This document shows positions 26,264 through 38,360 of a stretch of DNA of 64,000 nucleotides, piece by piece. The position numbers and the translations under genes were made by a program. How positions within the stretch are numbered: position 1 is the stretch's first letter; each line of letters begins with the position of its first letter. This DNA is from Ascidia mentula (Eukaryota; Chordata; Ascidiacea; Phlebobranchia; Ascidiidae). The stretch is from assembly GCA_947561715.1 (NCBI GenBank), contig OX387203.1, forward strand, positions 6,944,001 through 7,008,000. The letters are read 5' to 3'. The notes beneath the pieces are model-generated. The model had not been told where the DNA came from. It ran no database searches and saw nothing but the letters and a program-made list of their open reading frames with translations.

Positions 26264-27107
26264 ATGTTATGAATAGACTTTTAAGTTGTGGTATTTGGTA
26301 TATGTAACTGCTATTTTAACAAGTGGTAAATTGTAAGCAGCCATTAGTACCAATTATGATACCAACTGCACTGCTTCTTACGTTCACATCCAGGTGTTTA
26401 AGTGCCCGCGATAAAACTTGCTAAGTTTGAATTTGACAAATTGAGACACTTTATTTCTATCGCATATTTGCTATTGTATAACGTGACAATAACGACAAGT
26501 ATATTTTATTGTGTATTCCATGTTTTGTATTTCACCTCTTAACCTGCGTTTTTCAAAGTTTTGCCCTATACGTTTAACTTCTGAAGCGGGGTAATTTTTT
26601 GAAAGATTTATTAAAAACTCTTAATAAGTTTGTTTTGATTTTGAAACATTTGGTTATATCTGCATTGCTGCATTGACTTAGCCATTGTGATTTTGTCGCA
26701 ATGCGTGCATTACATTGGAACCTATATGTACATTAACCCAGTGTGAATAAAAACAACGTTCCAAAACATGCTTTGTTTCACTTTTAGAACAAACCTGGAT
26801 CTAAGAGTTTTCCAGAAATGAATATTTTAGACACAATATACATTTGACGAGAGTTTTCAGAATAAGTTGTCAACTACTGTCTTATAATGCAGTAACGTGG
26901 GTTATTTGTCCTTCAACTCAAACTTATAACAAAACTTTTCTCCATACCCTGAGCGTCGCGCTATATTACGTCACAGGGTGAAACCCTGGTATCGCCCGTG
27001 GCAAGAGGAACTACATTCGCAGCAGGCAGTTTCCTTGTTTTTTGACGCTACTGCAGCTGTTTGATGGTAAATCAATCTTTGCAATATATAACAAGACATA
27101 GTGCCAC
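26264..27107. other. 3' flank of gene D and spacer
   Basis: AT-rich and without a gene. Bases 26,848-26,960 match the first 120 bases of the window and also 30,757-30,870. The order of blocks downstream of gene D is repeated downstream of fragment F, so D, E and F share a spacer history. Confidence 0.6.
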
Positions 27108-27401
27108 ATCAGTAGTATCTTTATACACTTGCCGCAAGTGCGGAGCGCAGCACGTGGGTCAAACCGGTGAGAGATTTTTTGCGCGTTGGACTCAACATCG
27201 ATGTCCATCAGAATGGAAAAAAGAACAAACTGCTATGAAGACCCATCCTTGACACATAATGGAGCTCCACCCAATATCGAGAATTGCTACTCCGTAGTGT
27301 TTGTCGCAAATCCTGGGCTTGGTGGGTTGAATGATGAAGCAGAGAAAAGATGGATTCGACAATTTGGCGCTTCAATTAACATACCCAAATTGCTAAAGTA
27401 A
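27108..27401 (+). pseudogene. GIY-YIG family copy E, 5'-truncated and frameshifted
   Basis: The first part reads CRKCGAQHVGQTGERFFARW and stops soon after the HR motif. The remainder, ENCYSVVFVANPGLGGL to the terminal Glu-Lys-Arg-Trp segment, is in the next frame. One frameshift lies around 27,240-27,250 (the GACCCATCC region). The GIY residues and the Cys-rich knuckle are absent: the sequence before 27,108 is spacer. It is closest to genes D and F (shared VVFVxNPGLGGL). Confidence 0.7.
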
Positions 27402-28109
27402 AAATGTCAACAAATTTCACAATGCTACCATAAGTACACCGTTTTGAATTGCAGTATTTATAACCTGTGATCTATTACTATTGCTTATTTTAACGGAGTA
27501 GTGAATTGCAATCATTCTTTAGTATATTTAAAAACTATACTTCAATTCTATTACGTTTCCATTTCCACATAATTTGTTTCTGGAGTAGGTTAATCAATGC
27601 AATGAGATAAAATGAACCGTGATTTACATCGTGCAATGTAACAATAATACGGAGAATTACAATTATTTGTAATACTTACTGTTCAAGTGAACACCTAGCA
27701 TCATTCACGTCAAGTGTTTATTCACCTGCAATATAATACTGCGTATTTACTATGGATTGTACACATTTGCTCAAAGGAGAATTTGCTTCACAATTCTAGG
27801 AAACGGCCAAATGATCATTATACTCTTTAAAATGCCACGGGTGTGAAACACATTTTGAACACGAAGACTCACAAACAATGAAAAAAATGCCCACGCCAAA
27901 AAATTCTCAAAACGGAAAATCTTTTAGGGTAAAAACGGATATTTAGATTACAAGGTATGGGGCATGACCATTACTATATAGGCGCCTAGATACAATGGCT
28001 TAGACAACTGTTGCCATTTATTATATCTGTAATTAAATTTAAGCATAATTGGCATTCAGCGTAGTGAGGATAAATGTAAAACAACACTTGTACAGAATAA
28101 CCCAATAAT
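27402..28109. other. Spacer without recognised features
   Basis: AT-rich sequence. Bases 27,400-27,560 resemble the 3' flank of fragment F (30,180-30,310). No coding signal was found on either strand. Confidence 0.6.
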
Positions 28110-29190
28110 AAGCCCTGTGCAAAATTTAAAAAAATCCTATGTCCCGGAAAGGTTTCAAATGTTCGCCTATACAAGAGACCTTGTCGCCAAGGTATAAGCG
28201 GGCAATGACCTCTATTTCGTCACAGTCGGTGACCTGCGGTTAAATCCATTTCGCTGAGAAATTTGAAATGAGTTGGTACTTTAACTTATACCACGTTCAT
28301 CAGCAGGCTCCAGGCAAGCTCTGTGCAAAATTTTAAAAAATCCTATGTCCCGGAAAGGTTTCAAATGTTCTCTTATACAAGAGACCTTGTCGCCAAGCTG
28401 TACGCGGGCAATGGGCTCTATGTCGTCACAGTCGTTGACCTGCGGTTAAATCCATTTCGCTGGGAAATTTGAAATGAGTTGGTATTTTAACTTATACCAC
28501 GTTCATCAGCAGGCTCCAGGCAAGCCCTGTGCAAAATTTAAAAAAATCCTATGTCCCGGAAAGGTTTTAAATGTTCGCTTATACAAGAGACCTTGTCGCC
28601 AAGATGTATGCTAGGAATGGGCTCTTTGCCGTCACAGGCGGTGACCTGCAGTTAAGTTCATTTCGCTGGGAAATTTGAAATGAGTTGGTATTTTAACTTA
28701 TACCACGTTCATCAGCAGGCTCCAGGCAAGCCCTGGGCAAAATTTAAAAAAATCCTATGTCCCGGAAAGGTTTCAAATGTTCGCCTATACAAGGGACCTT
28801 GTCGCCAAGCTGTACGTGGGCAATGGGCTCTATGCCGTAACAGGCGGTGACCTGCAGTTAAGTTCATTTCGCTGGGAAATTGGAAATGAGTTGGTATTTT
28901 AACTTATACCACGTTCATCAGCAGGCTCGAGGCAAGCCCTGTGCAAAGTTTAAAAAATCCTATGTCCCGGAAAGGTTTTAAATGTTCGCTTATACAAGAG
29001 ACCTTGTCGCCAAGATGTATGCTAGGAATGGGCTCTTTGCCGTCACAGGCGGTGACCTGCAGTTAAGTTCATTTCGCTGGGAAATTGGAAATGAGTTGGT
29101 ATTTTAACTTATACCACGTTCATCAGCAGGCTCCAGGCCATCCCTGTGCAAAATTTAAAAAAATCCTATGTCCCGGAAAGGTTTCAAATG
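28110..29190. repeat. Tandem array of a 206-bp unit, about 5.2 copies
   Basis: The marker CAGCAGGCTC starts at 28,301, 28,507, 28,713, 28,919 and 29,124, giving a period of 205-206 bp. Each unit carries TCCTATGTCCCGGAAAGG, ACAAGAGACCTTGTCGCCAA (an inverted repeat AAGAGACCTTGTC-like core) and GTTCATCAGCAGGCTC. Units differ by scattered substitutions; units 3 and 5 are most alike, which suggests exchange in steps of two units. It lies between two GIY-YIG fragments. Confidence 0.85.
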
Positions 29191-29655
29191 TTTCAATTAA
29201 TACAGTTAATTTACGTTTAAAAATAATGGACAAATAAGTAGGTAGTAATTAATTTATACTTACATTGGGCGGATCCCCATGCTTCGGATTGTGCGTTTTC
29301 GAAACGTGGGCGAGAGAACCTAAATTTTACTCGCAATGCCCTTAAACGATAGGAGTATAGTTTCATCAATATCTAACTCAAAACGCTCTTAATTATACAC
29401 TAGCAATTGCGCATACAACTGTGCTTAGCAGTAAAATCAGCATTAATGCATTTTACTGATTGCTTGCTTTATGACGTAATTTAAAATACATTATGACAGA
29501 GGATACATGTTGGGCATTTCCCATCGCCAATACTTACTTCAATAGAAATATTGATATGCAATACAGAACACTTCTTTAGTAATTTATCTTGTCACCAGCC
29601 TTCGAATTTTGACCGTAAATATCCTATGCAAACATAGATGTCTGATGACAACATG
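29191..29655. other. Spacer without recognised features
   Basis: AT-rich sequence with no open frame of note, no repeat family recognised and no RNA gene. Confidence 0.5.
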
Positions 29656-29925
29656 GAAAGCGTGTTGCTAACAGTAGTGCATATAACACGTTGATGTGTT
29701 ATTATGCAAATTTGCAACACGTTTGCCAGAAACTGCCGTGTTGTTTCCAAAGAACACACGTGTTGTTTGCAGATTTTAACGCTAAAACACACACCGCCGT
29801 GTTAGAAATACACATCAAGCGTGTTGTTTTCACTCGGTGCTTATAAAACAACACGTTTGGCAACACAGAAGTGTGTCATTTCAACACGTAGCAGTGTCAA
29901 AACAACACGTCTAATTTTCTAGTGT
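29656..29925. repeat. Element rich in AACACG/CGTGTT motifs that truncates copy F
   Basis: At least twelve occurrences of AACACG or its complement CGTGTT occur in 270 bases, in both orientations, including ACACACGTGTTGTTT. The region starts near CATGGAAAGCGTGTTGCT and ends at CTAGTGTGTGTAG, directly against the GIY-YIG coding sequence of copy F. It has the look of a foldback or subterminal-repeat DNA element. No clean terminal repeats or target-site duplication could be defined. Confidence 0.45.
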
Positions 29926-30181
29926 GTGTAGAGCGGAGTACGTGGGTCAAACTAGTGCAAGCTTTTCTGGCCGTTGGACTCAACATCGATCAGAATGGAA
30001 AACCAAAGAAGCTGCTATGAAGAAACATTTCTTGACCCACAATATATCTCCACCCAGTATCGAGAATTGCTATCATGTGGTGTTTGTTGAAAAACCTGGG
30101 CTTGCTGGGTTGGATGAAGCAGAGCGAAAGTGGATTCGACAAATTGGCGCCACAATTAACATACAGCACTGCAACTGCTAA
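29926..30181 (+). pseudogene. GIY-YIG family copy F, 5'-truncated
   Basis: The open stretch begins AEYVGQTSASFSGRWTQHR and runs to a stop after IGATINIQHCNC. The YVG, RW-x2-HR and late Glu (EAERKW) motifs remain, but the GIY strand and Cys-rich knuckle are replaced by the AACACG-rich element. It is most similar to gene D. No start or upstream exon was seen, so it is probably non-functional. Confidence 0.7.
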
Positions 30182-31313
30182 AGTAAAAATTTCAACAAAT
30201 GCTACCAAGTACACCGTTATAAAATGTAATATTTGTTATCTGTAGTTATCTACTACTACTGTGCATTTTAACGGAGTAGCAAATTGCAATCATTCTTTAG
30301 TATGCCGATTATATGTGGTACATATTAAATTGCAACGCACATTCTCGGCAAGACGCTTGGTACAACAAAATTTTTGTTTACATTTATCTTTTAATAAACT
30401 TGTACATCGTTGAATGAAGAAACCAAAAAACATGACTGTTTGTGATTATGAAGACTCACTACCAAGAACATTGTGATTTCGTTGTTTCTCCAAAATAGAG
30501 AATTGCTATTTAGTAGTGTTCGTCGATAGTGTACCACATGGCGATTTGCTTAAAGGGAGACATTTTGGTAATACCTGCATTTCTGTACATTGATTTATTG
30601 CCATTGTGATTTTGTGGCAAAGCGTGCAATACTTTGAAACCTAAGTAGATTGGCTCAGTTTAAATAAAAAGGACTGTCGCGAAACATGTCTTTGTTTGTT
30701 TTGTAGAACAGAACTTGATCTAGAGTATTTCCGAAAATAAATACTTAGACACAATGTATATTTAAAGTTATCAAACGCGGTCGTATAATGCAGTAACGTA
30801 GGCTTCTTGTCCTTAAACTCAAACTTACAACAAAACTTTTCTCCATACCTTGAGCGTCGCGCTATTACGTCACAGGGTGAAACCGTGGTATCGCCCGTGG
30901 CAAGAGGAACTACATTCGCAGCAAGCAGGTTCTTTGTTTTTCGACGCTACTGCAGCTGTTTGATGGTAAATTAATCTTTGTAATATATGAAAACATAAAG
31001 TAAGGGCAAAGTACCACACTAGTAGTATCTTTATACAGTTTGTGAGTTCAGTTAGCATGGCTTTGTCATCAGCGTTTTGTGTTGGCAGCAAAATAGCATC
31101 CTATCAAACGCCGGTTAACAGCACTTTGCAAGACAACACACACTGGAATAAGGCGTGGCTTGTCGTTTGAGGTCAATGGCAACTGTTTTAGAGTGAATAA
31201 CATGCTTTATATCCGAAAGTTCTTGTCAGGGCCCATTTCCAAAGCCTACTTTATGCACATAGTAACAATTTTGTTTTTTGTAACTATTGTACTTTATGTT
31301 GACAAAAATTTAG
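30182..31313. other. Spacer before gene C
   Basis: Bases 30,757-31,050 match 26,848-27,110, the spacer between D and E. The promoter and any 5' exon of gene C should lie here or further upstream, but I could not identify a first exon like those of genes A and B. Confidence 0.5.
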
Positions 31314-34008
31314 AATGTGGAAGCTGACGCTGCAGTTTTGTGGTCCAACCGCCACACGCTGCATAAAGGAAAATGAAACCATGGAAGGGGAAGGGGTTGG
31401 TTACTTCGCATGGGATTTGGCAAATCCGGAAAAATTTGTGCAAGCTTTGACAAGTTATCTGGTGATGGACGAGTTTCTCTGCTCAGTTCAAAAGTACAAG
31501 AATGGCCTGAAAATAACAGCAATGGTTCTTGACTTAAGGAAGGCGCAAGTCCCTAATGATGTTTTCAAGGGTCGCATGGTGGAGATGGTCAACCACCATC
31601 TGGAAAACTACAGTCGAGAATATCCCGAAGATGATCTCGGCAAGTTTGAAACGATCTCGGTCACCAAGTTCGAAAACCTGAATGAGATTGGCATTGGTCC
31701 CATTCGTACTGCTGCTGAAGAAGAAAGAAGCAATATTGTGAAAAATGGGCTCAAGTTTGGTGAGGTATGTGCTTGCTCGTTAAGTTAACCTTACAGCATT
31801 TTCAGTACACTTTTCCTTTATTGCAGAAACTAACGCAGAATGCAACGCATGCAAGTAATATTTTATGTGTAGAACTGGCCGAACACATTGTAATCAAACA
31901 CATTTTTTTTAAGAAATGGTCGAACCAATGTCGAGTATCGGTTTAGATGACACCTTATGCAAGGAAATTGGTCAGGTGATTACTACATTTACAATGCCTA
32001 TAATGCTTGCTGCTGCAATGTTTTTGTAAGAGACTGACTGGTAAATAAATAACTTTTAAATTTATTTACCAGTCAGTCTCTTACAAAAACAGTGCACCAG
32101 CAAGCACTATAGCCATAGACCAGAGACGGACACGGCAAATTAAAGAAATTGAATTACATCTACAATATAATTTATGTTATAAAATTATTGCGAAAATAAA
32201 ACGAACAGCAAAACAGACAATAATTTGCAATTCAATTGACAACAATAGGCTTACAGGTGATGTGTTATTTACACTATAATTATTCCACCCACCCATATGG
32301 TGTTATGGAAAGAGTCAATTTGTGTCACAGGCCTATGGAAAGCAAAACAGCATACAGGTTATTAAAAAAATATGAATATAAGGAAGTACATTTGAAACAA
32401 GTGTTGACTCAACAGTAGGTCTATACATCATAAGTAAATACAACAATTTATATTTTTATTTTTTCTCGTGTTACGAATGCCAATACAAACGACTCTCCAC
32501 TCATTTCTGAAAGGTCGGGTGTAATTGTTTTACCAAAATAACAATGATTTATATTTTTGTAAGGTTTTCCAACAACCCACCCTGAAAAATGCAGCAAGTC
32601 CAGAACGCCAGCAATCCAGTTCAAGCTCAGGTAGCGTAAGTTTAATTTGGAACTCTGGATAAGTGGCCTTTATACACGACTTGTCTATTTGTTACAGGGT
32701 CTTTAAACGTATTGAGACACGAATCATCAGGCAGCCTTCAAATGCTGAGAGGTAATTTTAAAGAAATATTATTGAAGTTAGACGTCGCCCGAGAGCGGCA
32801 GTATTGCATAGTCTGGCGCAGAAGTGAAAGCAACGTAAAATGCCAGTGACTTCGTGTGTCAACAATTTGGTGTGTGTTGCCTAAAACGTTTTTTATTCAC
32901 CGCTGTTTCTCCATCCTTATTACTATAAATCAAAAGTTTTTTATTTGAATTTATTGGTAAATTTATAATTAATGTTGGTTTTTATATCACAAAAAAAACT
33001 TTTTTTCAAGGCTATTAAACATACAGTGCACTATACAATACGCTTTTCTAAACTATTGTAAACTGTTTCTAACAGGCGATTCAATAGAAGAAAGACCGGA
33101 TCTTAAAAACCTTCTTGGCTGCAACAGTACGTTTCTTTCGACACACATAGAGTTATTGCATAACATTCTGTACAATATAACCATTTTTCAAAGGTGCCGT
33201 TGTGCCAGAAATGCAGGAGGTTGGCGATTTTGAAATGGCGTACAATGCTCTCAGGCCCCGGTTCCAGTTTCCTGAATTAGCACACCTCATAGATGGAATA
33301 CAATACTATGCTGTATTAGTTTGTATGAATCGGCCTAATGAAGCAGAGAGGGTCCGCAATAACACCAAAGAAGCTATGGTGGCAATGCATTTCACTGCTG
33401 ACGAAGTTTTGGAGGCAGCCGAAGGGTGTCCGAAAAACAGTCCAGTAAAGGGTATGCAAGCATTCCTGCTTTTCGACACAGCGGCAAAGATTCTGGGTGA
33501 ACAGCAGATGCCTTGCAATTCTGCTGTAAAGGATGTTGGCAGGTGTATCTTCGGAATAAAAGGTGTAGCGGATAAGCTTACACCTTCTCAACGCAGTCAG
33601 ATTGTTTCTGATCTTATTCTACCCGCCATGTTGGCAACAGTCAACATGTTAGAGGGCCTGGATGGTGTGGAGGCCACAGAAATGGCTTTGTTGGCTGCAC
33701 GGTCCTATGTAATCATTAATAGCATTGCCAGTTACAACCAAGAATGGTCCACATGTGAAGCCATCATAGGTAAGGGCGTGCGTTTGATGGAAAACGCACT
33801 GGGAGAAACAGCATCGCGGGAGCACAGATCCTACTGCATGTGTTGGCAAAACGATGGATATGCTTACAAAGGAAAGCACAATGTTACTGAAGCAAAAAGG
33901 TGCTTCGAGGCTGCAATAGCCGCTGTCGGGCACGCTAGGATAGCAAATGCAGAAAAAAACAATCTGACAAAGAAATGGAAAAACATTGCTGCCAACTTGC
34001 ATGAATGA
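31314..34008 (+). CDS. Gene C: MWEL domain joined to a helical C-terminal region
   Basis: Seven exons with matching phases: 31314-31764, 31827-31854, 31914-31975, 32564-32630, 32698-32751, 33076-33126 and 33194-34008, about 508 residues if translation starts at the ATG at 31,315. Exon 1 (MWKLTLQFCGPTATRC) is a full MWEL domain related to those of genes A and B. The small middle exons encode a low-complexity Ser/Gln linker (QQSSSSSG). The last exon encodes about 270 mostly helical residues; a segment near the C-terminus (WQNDGYAYKG to CFEAAIAAVGHA) resembles a TPR helix pair, but the family is not recognised. No GIY-YIG domain is present. The open, phase-consistent structure argues for a working gene. 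One base precedes the ATG in exon 1, so an upstream coding exon remains possible. Confidence 0.65.
31996..32114. repeat. Foldback element, 55-base arms, in an intron of gene C
   Basis: Left arm 31,996-32,050 and right arm 32,060-32,114 are inverted copies with a 9-base loop (AACTTTTAA). The core TTTTTGTAAGAGACTGACTG pairs perfectly with CAGTCAGTCTCTTACAAAAA; the outer parts have a few mismatches. One arm recurs alone at about 36,796-36,836 in an intron of the Hox gene, so this is a mobile foldback (MITE-like) family. Confidence 0.75.
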
Positions 34009-34214
34009 TTTGCATAATTTTTCCTTTTATTGTTTATTTTGTGTCGATCAACGGATTTAATTTGTTCTTATACTGTATTGTGTTTGAAAAAATGTAAATA
34101 CATTACTGATCTCCTCAATGAAACAAAGGCATCAGCAAACAGTAAATTCTAATTATTGCGAAAGGAATAAAGAATTTGAAAAAAATTGTCAAGCAAATTC
34201 AAAAAGAAAAGGCG

Positions 34215-34287
34215 AGGCACCACTGGGATTCGAACCCAGGATCTCCTGTTTACTAGACAGGCGCTGTAACCGCTTAGCCATGGCGCC
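34215..34287 (-). tRNA. tRNA-Thr (anticodon AGU)
   Basis: Read on the minus strand, the 73-base sequence folds as a tRNA. The acceptor is GGCGCCA paired with TGGTGCC (one G-U). The D arm contains TGGCTAAGCGGTTA. The anticodon arm is CCTGT-CTAGTAA-ACAGG with anticodon AGT. The T arm is CTGGG-TTCGAAT-CCCAG. The discriminator base is T. A box and B box (GGTTCGAATCC) are intact and there is no intron. It lies 207 bases past the stop of gene C. Confidence 0.93.
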
Positions 34288-34966
34288 ACGACATTACGCG
34301 GCCCCAACAGCCATCTTATACCCGACCATGGCGAATAATTTGTTTCGAAAAACTCGACAAGAAATCAGATATAATATTGTCGCAATGCATTAATTCTTCA
34401 TAATGCCTTAAATTCGAGACCTATTAGCAATAGGCCTTTACCTGTTTTGGCACCGCTCTTAAATCAACTGCTGATTACATTGTGCTTTCCTTTGTTGCCC
34501 AAACACTCAAAAGCTTTGATCGTTTCATTGCTGCGTCAAAATACGACGCAACGGTAGCTTATCATAACGTCATTAAGTTCACGCTAACCGGCTCTTTGAA
34601 AGTTGCCTATTTCAACAATGTGCGTCACCCAAAGCAAATACCAATAGTCTCAGTGCCTGTCGAAAAACGGTCCAGCGCTTTAGCATACAGTGCCTCTGCT
34701 AGTCTCACGGAGTGAACGCGATTATAATTAAGACTGGGTCCTTGGGTCGCGGGGCCCGCTTTGATTTGGAATTGAATAAACACGCGAATAAATCAAATCT
34801 GACCAGGGGACGGAGTCCAATAACAGTCCCACAATGACAACTGGACAGATCTTTGAAATAGATGAAAACCAAGCCTTTTCTAATTGGGTCGAATTCAGCA
34901 ACCAGCGTTGACAAAGCAAAGAGTTTATATGAACCGTTTATTCAATGAGAGATTGGACTAACTTAC
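34288..34966. other. Intergenic stretch
   Basis: No gene supported. Short open frames on both strands around 34,480-34,920 show no recognised domain and no clear splice boundaries. Confidence 0.5.
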
Positions 34967-35158
34967 ATTTTTTAAGGTAGGGATGCCCAGCAATTCTGCA
35001 AATTTGTGCAGGCTTTTGAACATCGCCTCCATCAAATCTACACACACTCCCTTCCACGCGACGCGCTAGCATGGCTTGCATCAAAGTTGGATATACGCTC
35101 GTCAAGAGCTTGTTTGTTATGCTTTCCGGTGTAGCTACCAATGCTCTGTTTCTTGCAC
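34967..35158 (-). pseudogene. Exon-like open segment, unrecognised
   Basis: Minus-strand open stretch of 63 codons bounded by an AG acceptor (GTTTAG before GTGCAAGAAAC) and a strong donor (AAAAAAT-GTAAGT). The product contains ESITNKLLTSVYPTLMQAML and a Cys-containing tail. It lies downstream, on the same strand, of the segment at 35,490-35,644, so both may belong to one gene or gene remnant. The family is not recognised. Confidence 0.3.
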
Positions 35159-35489
35159 CTAAACCTTATCTCACGTCCATCAAAAATATCAGAGGTCTGA
35201 TGCTAGTTTTATCAATTCAAAAGTAATCTTGTTGTTGCAATATTGAGTATTGGCTTTCATTTATTACGTGCTGAGGAGCAACATACTTGGGGTAAAAAGA
35301 ATTCATATTTAATTATGAAAAAAAAAACTTTTTTTTGGGGGGGATGGGGCGGTATAGTTTTTATGTTGAAATGACTGTCAAGGACACAATGACCCGAACC
35401 TATACGTTCCAGTATTATCTTTAACAGGAGTTGTAACCTGACCTCCTAATGGCGGTATTTAATATTTAGTCAGTGTCAATGACGGAACC

Positions 35490-35644
35490 TCAAATCACTC
35501 TTTCAAACACATAGCAAACAGAACCACCTCTTGGTGGGTTGGTAATAGCCACAGTCACCTCAGCACTTGCATCGTTTTCACCGGTACAGGCGGATGCGAA
35601 TACACGGGAGCGACTCTTTGGGCCAACCACGTAGCTGGATGTAA
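35490..35644 (-). pseudogene. Exon-like segment, possible REJ/polycystin-type ectodomain remnant
   Basis: Minus-strand open stretch preceded by a TTGCCTAG acceptor. It includes VTVAITNPPRGGSVCYVF; the NPPRGGS-x-C pattern resembles the start of repeats in REJ-type ectodomains of polycystin-1-like proteins. The match rests on a short motif only. The frame closes at a stop at 35,490-35,492 and no full gene could be traced, so a fragment or decayed gene is likelier than an active one. Confidence 0.25.
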
Positions 35645-36147
35645 CTAGGCAATAAAACTTCAATAACCGTTTGGCACGCTTTCCACAAATGAAGGTAGGA
35701 GTTATTTATCGGGACAAGCACCAGATGTTTCGAAACGCGGCATTCCCGGATGTCGTAGTTTTAAAAGGAGAAGGCACAGATTACAAAGCTTCAGATTAGT
35801 TTAGATGGGCAAAAAGTTTGTTGCAACACAAAACTTGTTGCATGAAGCTGTGTGATAGATTTAGGCTTGTTTAAATGCGACATGAACTCTGTCGATTGCA
35901 TTCCAACAAATTAGTTGTCATAATATCTTTATTTGTTGTTAAATTATTAAAATTAATATTCTTAGTGTTGCTGAGAGCCTGAAGGTAGCCAGTGCAAAAG
36001 AAAAGAAAACGCCCCTCCTGGCACGACAAATGCATATCACAATACAGAAGAGTTTTACTGCCTATTCTAAGTTGGTTAGTTTATGGATTTTATATCATGT
36101 TCTTTACCTACTTTTCGCAGTATCAGTTTTAGGAATGAAACTCGAAT
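35645..36147. other. 5' flank of the Hox gene
   Basis: AT-rich, no coding signal. This 500-base stretch should contain the promoter of the Hox6-like gene; no specific element was recognised. Confidence 0.4.
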
Positions 36148-37878
<1,731 letters not shown>

Positions 37879-38129
37879 ATGTATGCCAAGTGTCAAAAAC
37901 GCCATGATTTAAGTCCTATGAAGTCTTATGTTGATTGTCAAATTATTGAATGATTTGTATTCCTCACATAGACATTTTTTTTACATTCCATTGATTTGTA
38001 TACATTTTCTCCCAGTACGATTAGACTTACAAAGTTTCAGCATATTTGTAAGTGTATTTTTGAATGTCGATTTTATTTTTACTTGTTACTTATCCTCACT
38101 TCAGTTGTTTATCTGTTATTGTGGACAAA

Positions 38130-38135
38130 AATAAA
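38130..38135 (+). terminator. Polyadenylation signal for the Hox6-like gene
   Basis: AATAAA 252 bases after the stop codon, in an AT-rich 3' flank and 87 bases before the left end of the transposon. No second AATAAA as well placed was noticed before the element. Confidence 0.5.
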
Positions 38136-38221
38136 ACAAACTTTGGCTTTTATTTCATAAATTTTTGATGATTTCTATCCAATTCCGTTGCCAAGGCCAA
38201 GTGAAGCGAAACGATGAGAAG

Positions 38222-38360
38222 GGGCTGTAACGTTACGGACAACATAGGTAAGCGTCCAAGATCAGTAAACTGGACAAAATCGGTAACCTAAACACGTGAC
38301 TGCAGCGGCAAACAGGGATAGTACATATTTTCATCCAAGGGGGGTAATTGAAATCATTTA
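38222..38360 (+). repeat. Left terminal inverted repeat of the transposon
   Basis: 139 bases beginning GGGCTGTAACGTTACGG and ending GAAATCATTTA. It matches the reverse complement of 45,579-45,717 with two mismatches (in the GCAGCGGC and CCAAGGGGGG stretches). Confidence 0.93.

Noticed and set aside
28110-29190. 206-bp array as a hammerhead-ribozyme satellite
   Set aside because: The minus strand has CTGATGA in each unit (from TTCATCAG), but no GAAA follows a closing stem II, so the core is incomplete.
33306-34002. Three minus-strand open frames of 70-117 codons
   Set aside because: They are antisense to the last exon of gene C, which has splice support and matching phase.
34118-34393. 91-codon plus-strand open frame
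   Set aside because: It runs through the tRNA-Thr gene on the other strand; GFEPRI is the antisense of the T arm.
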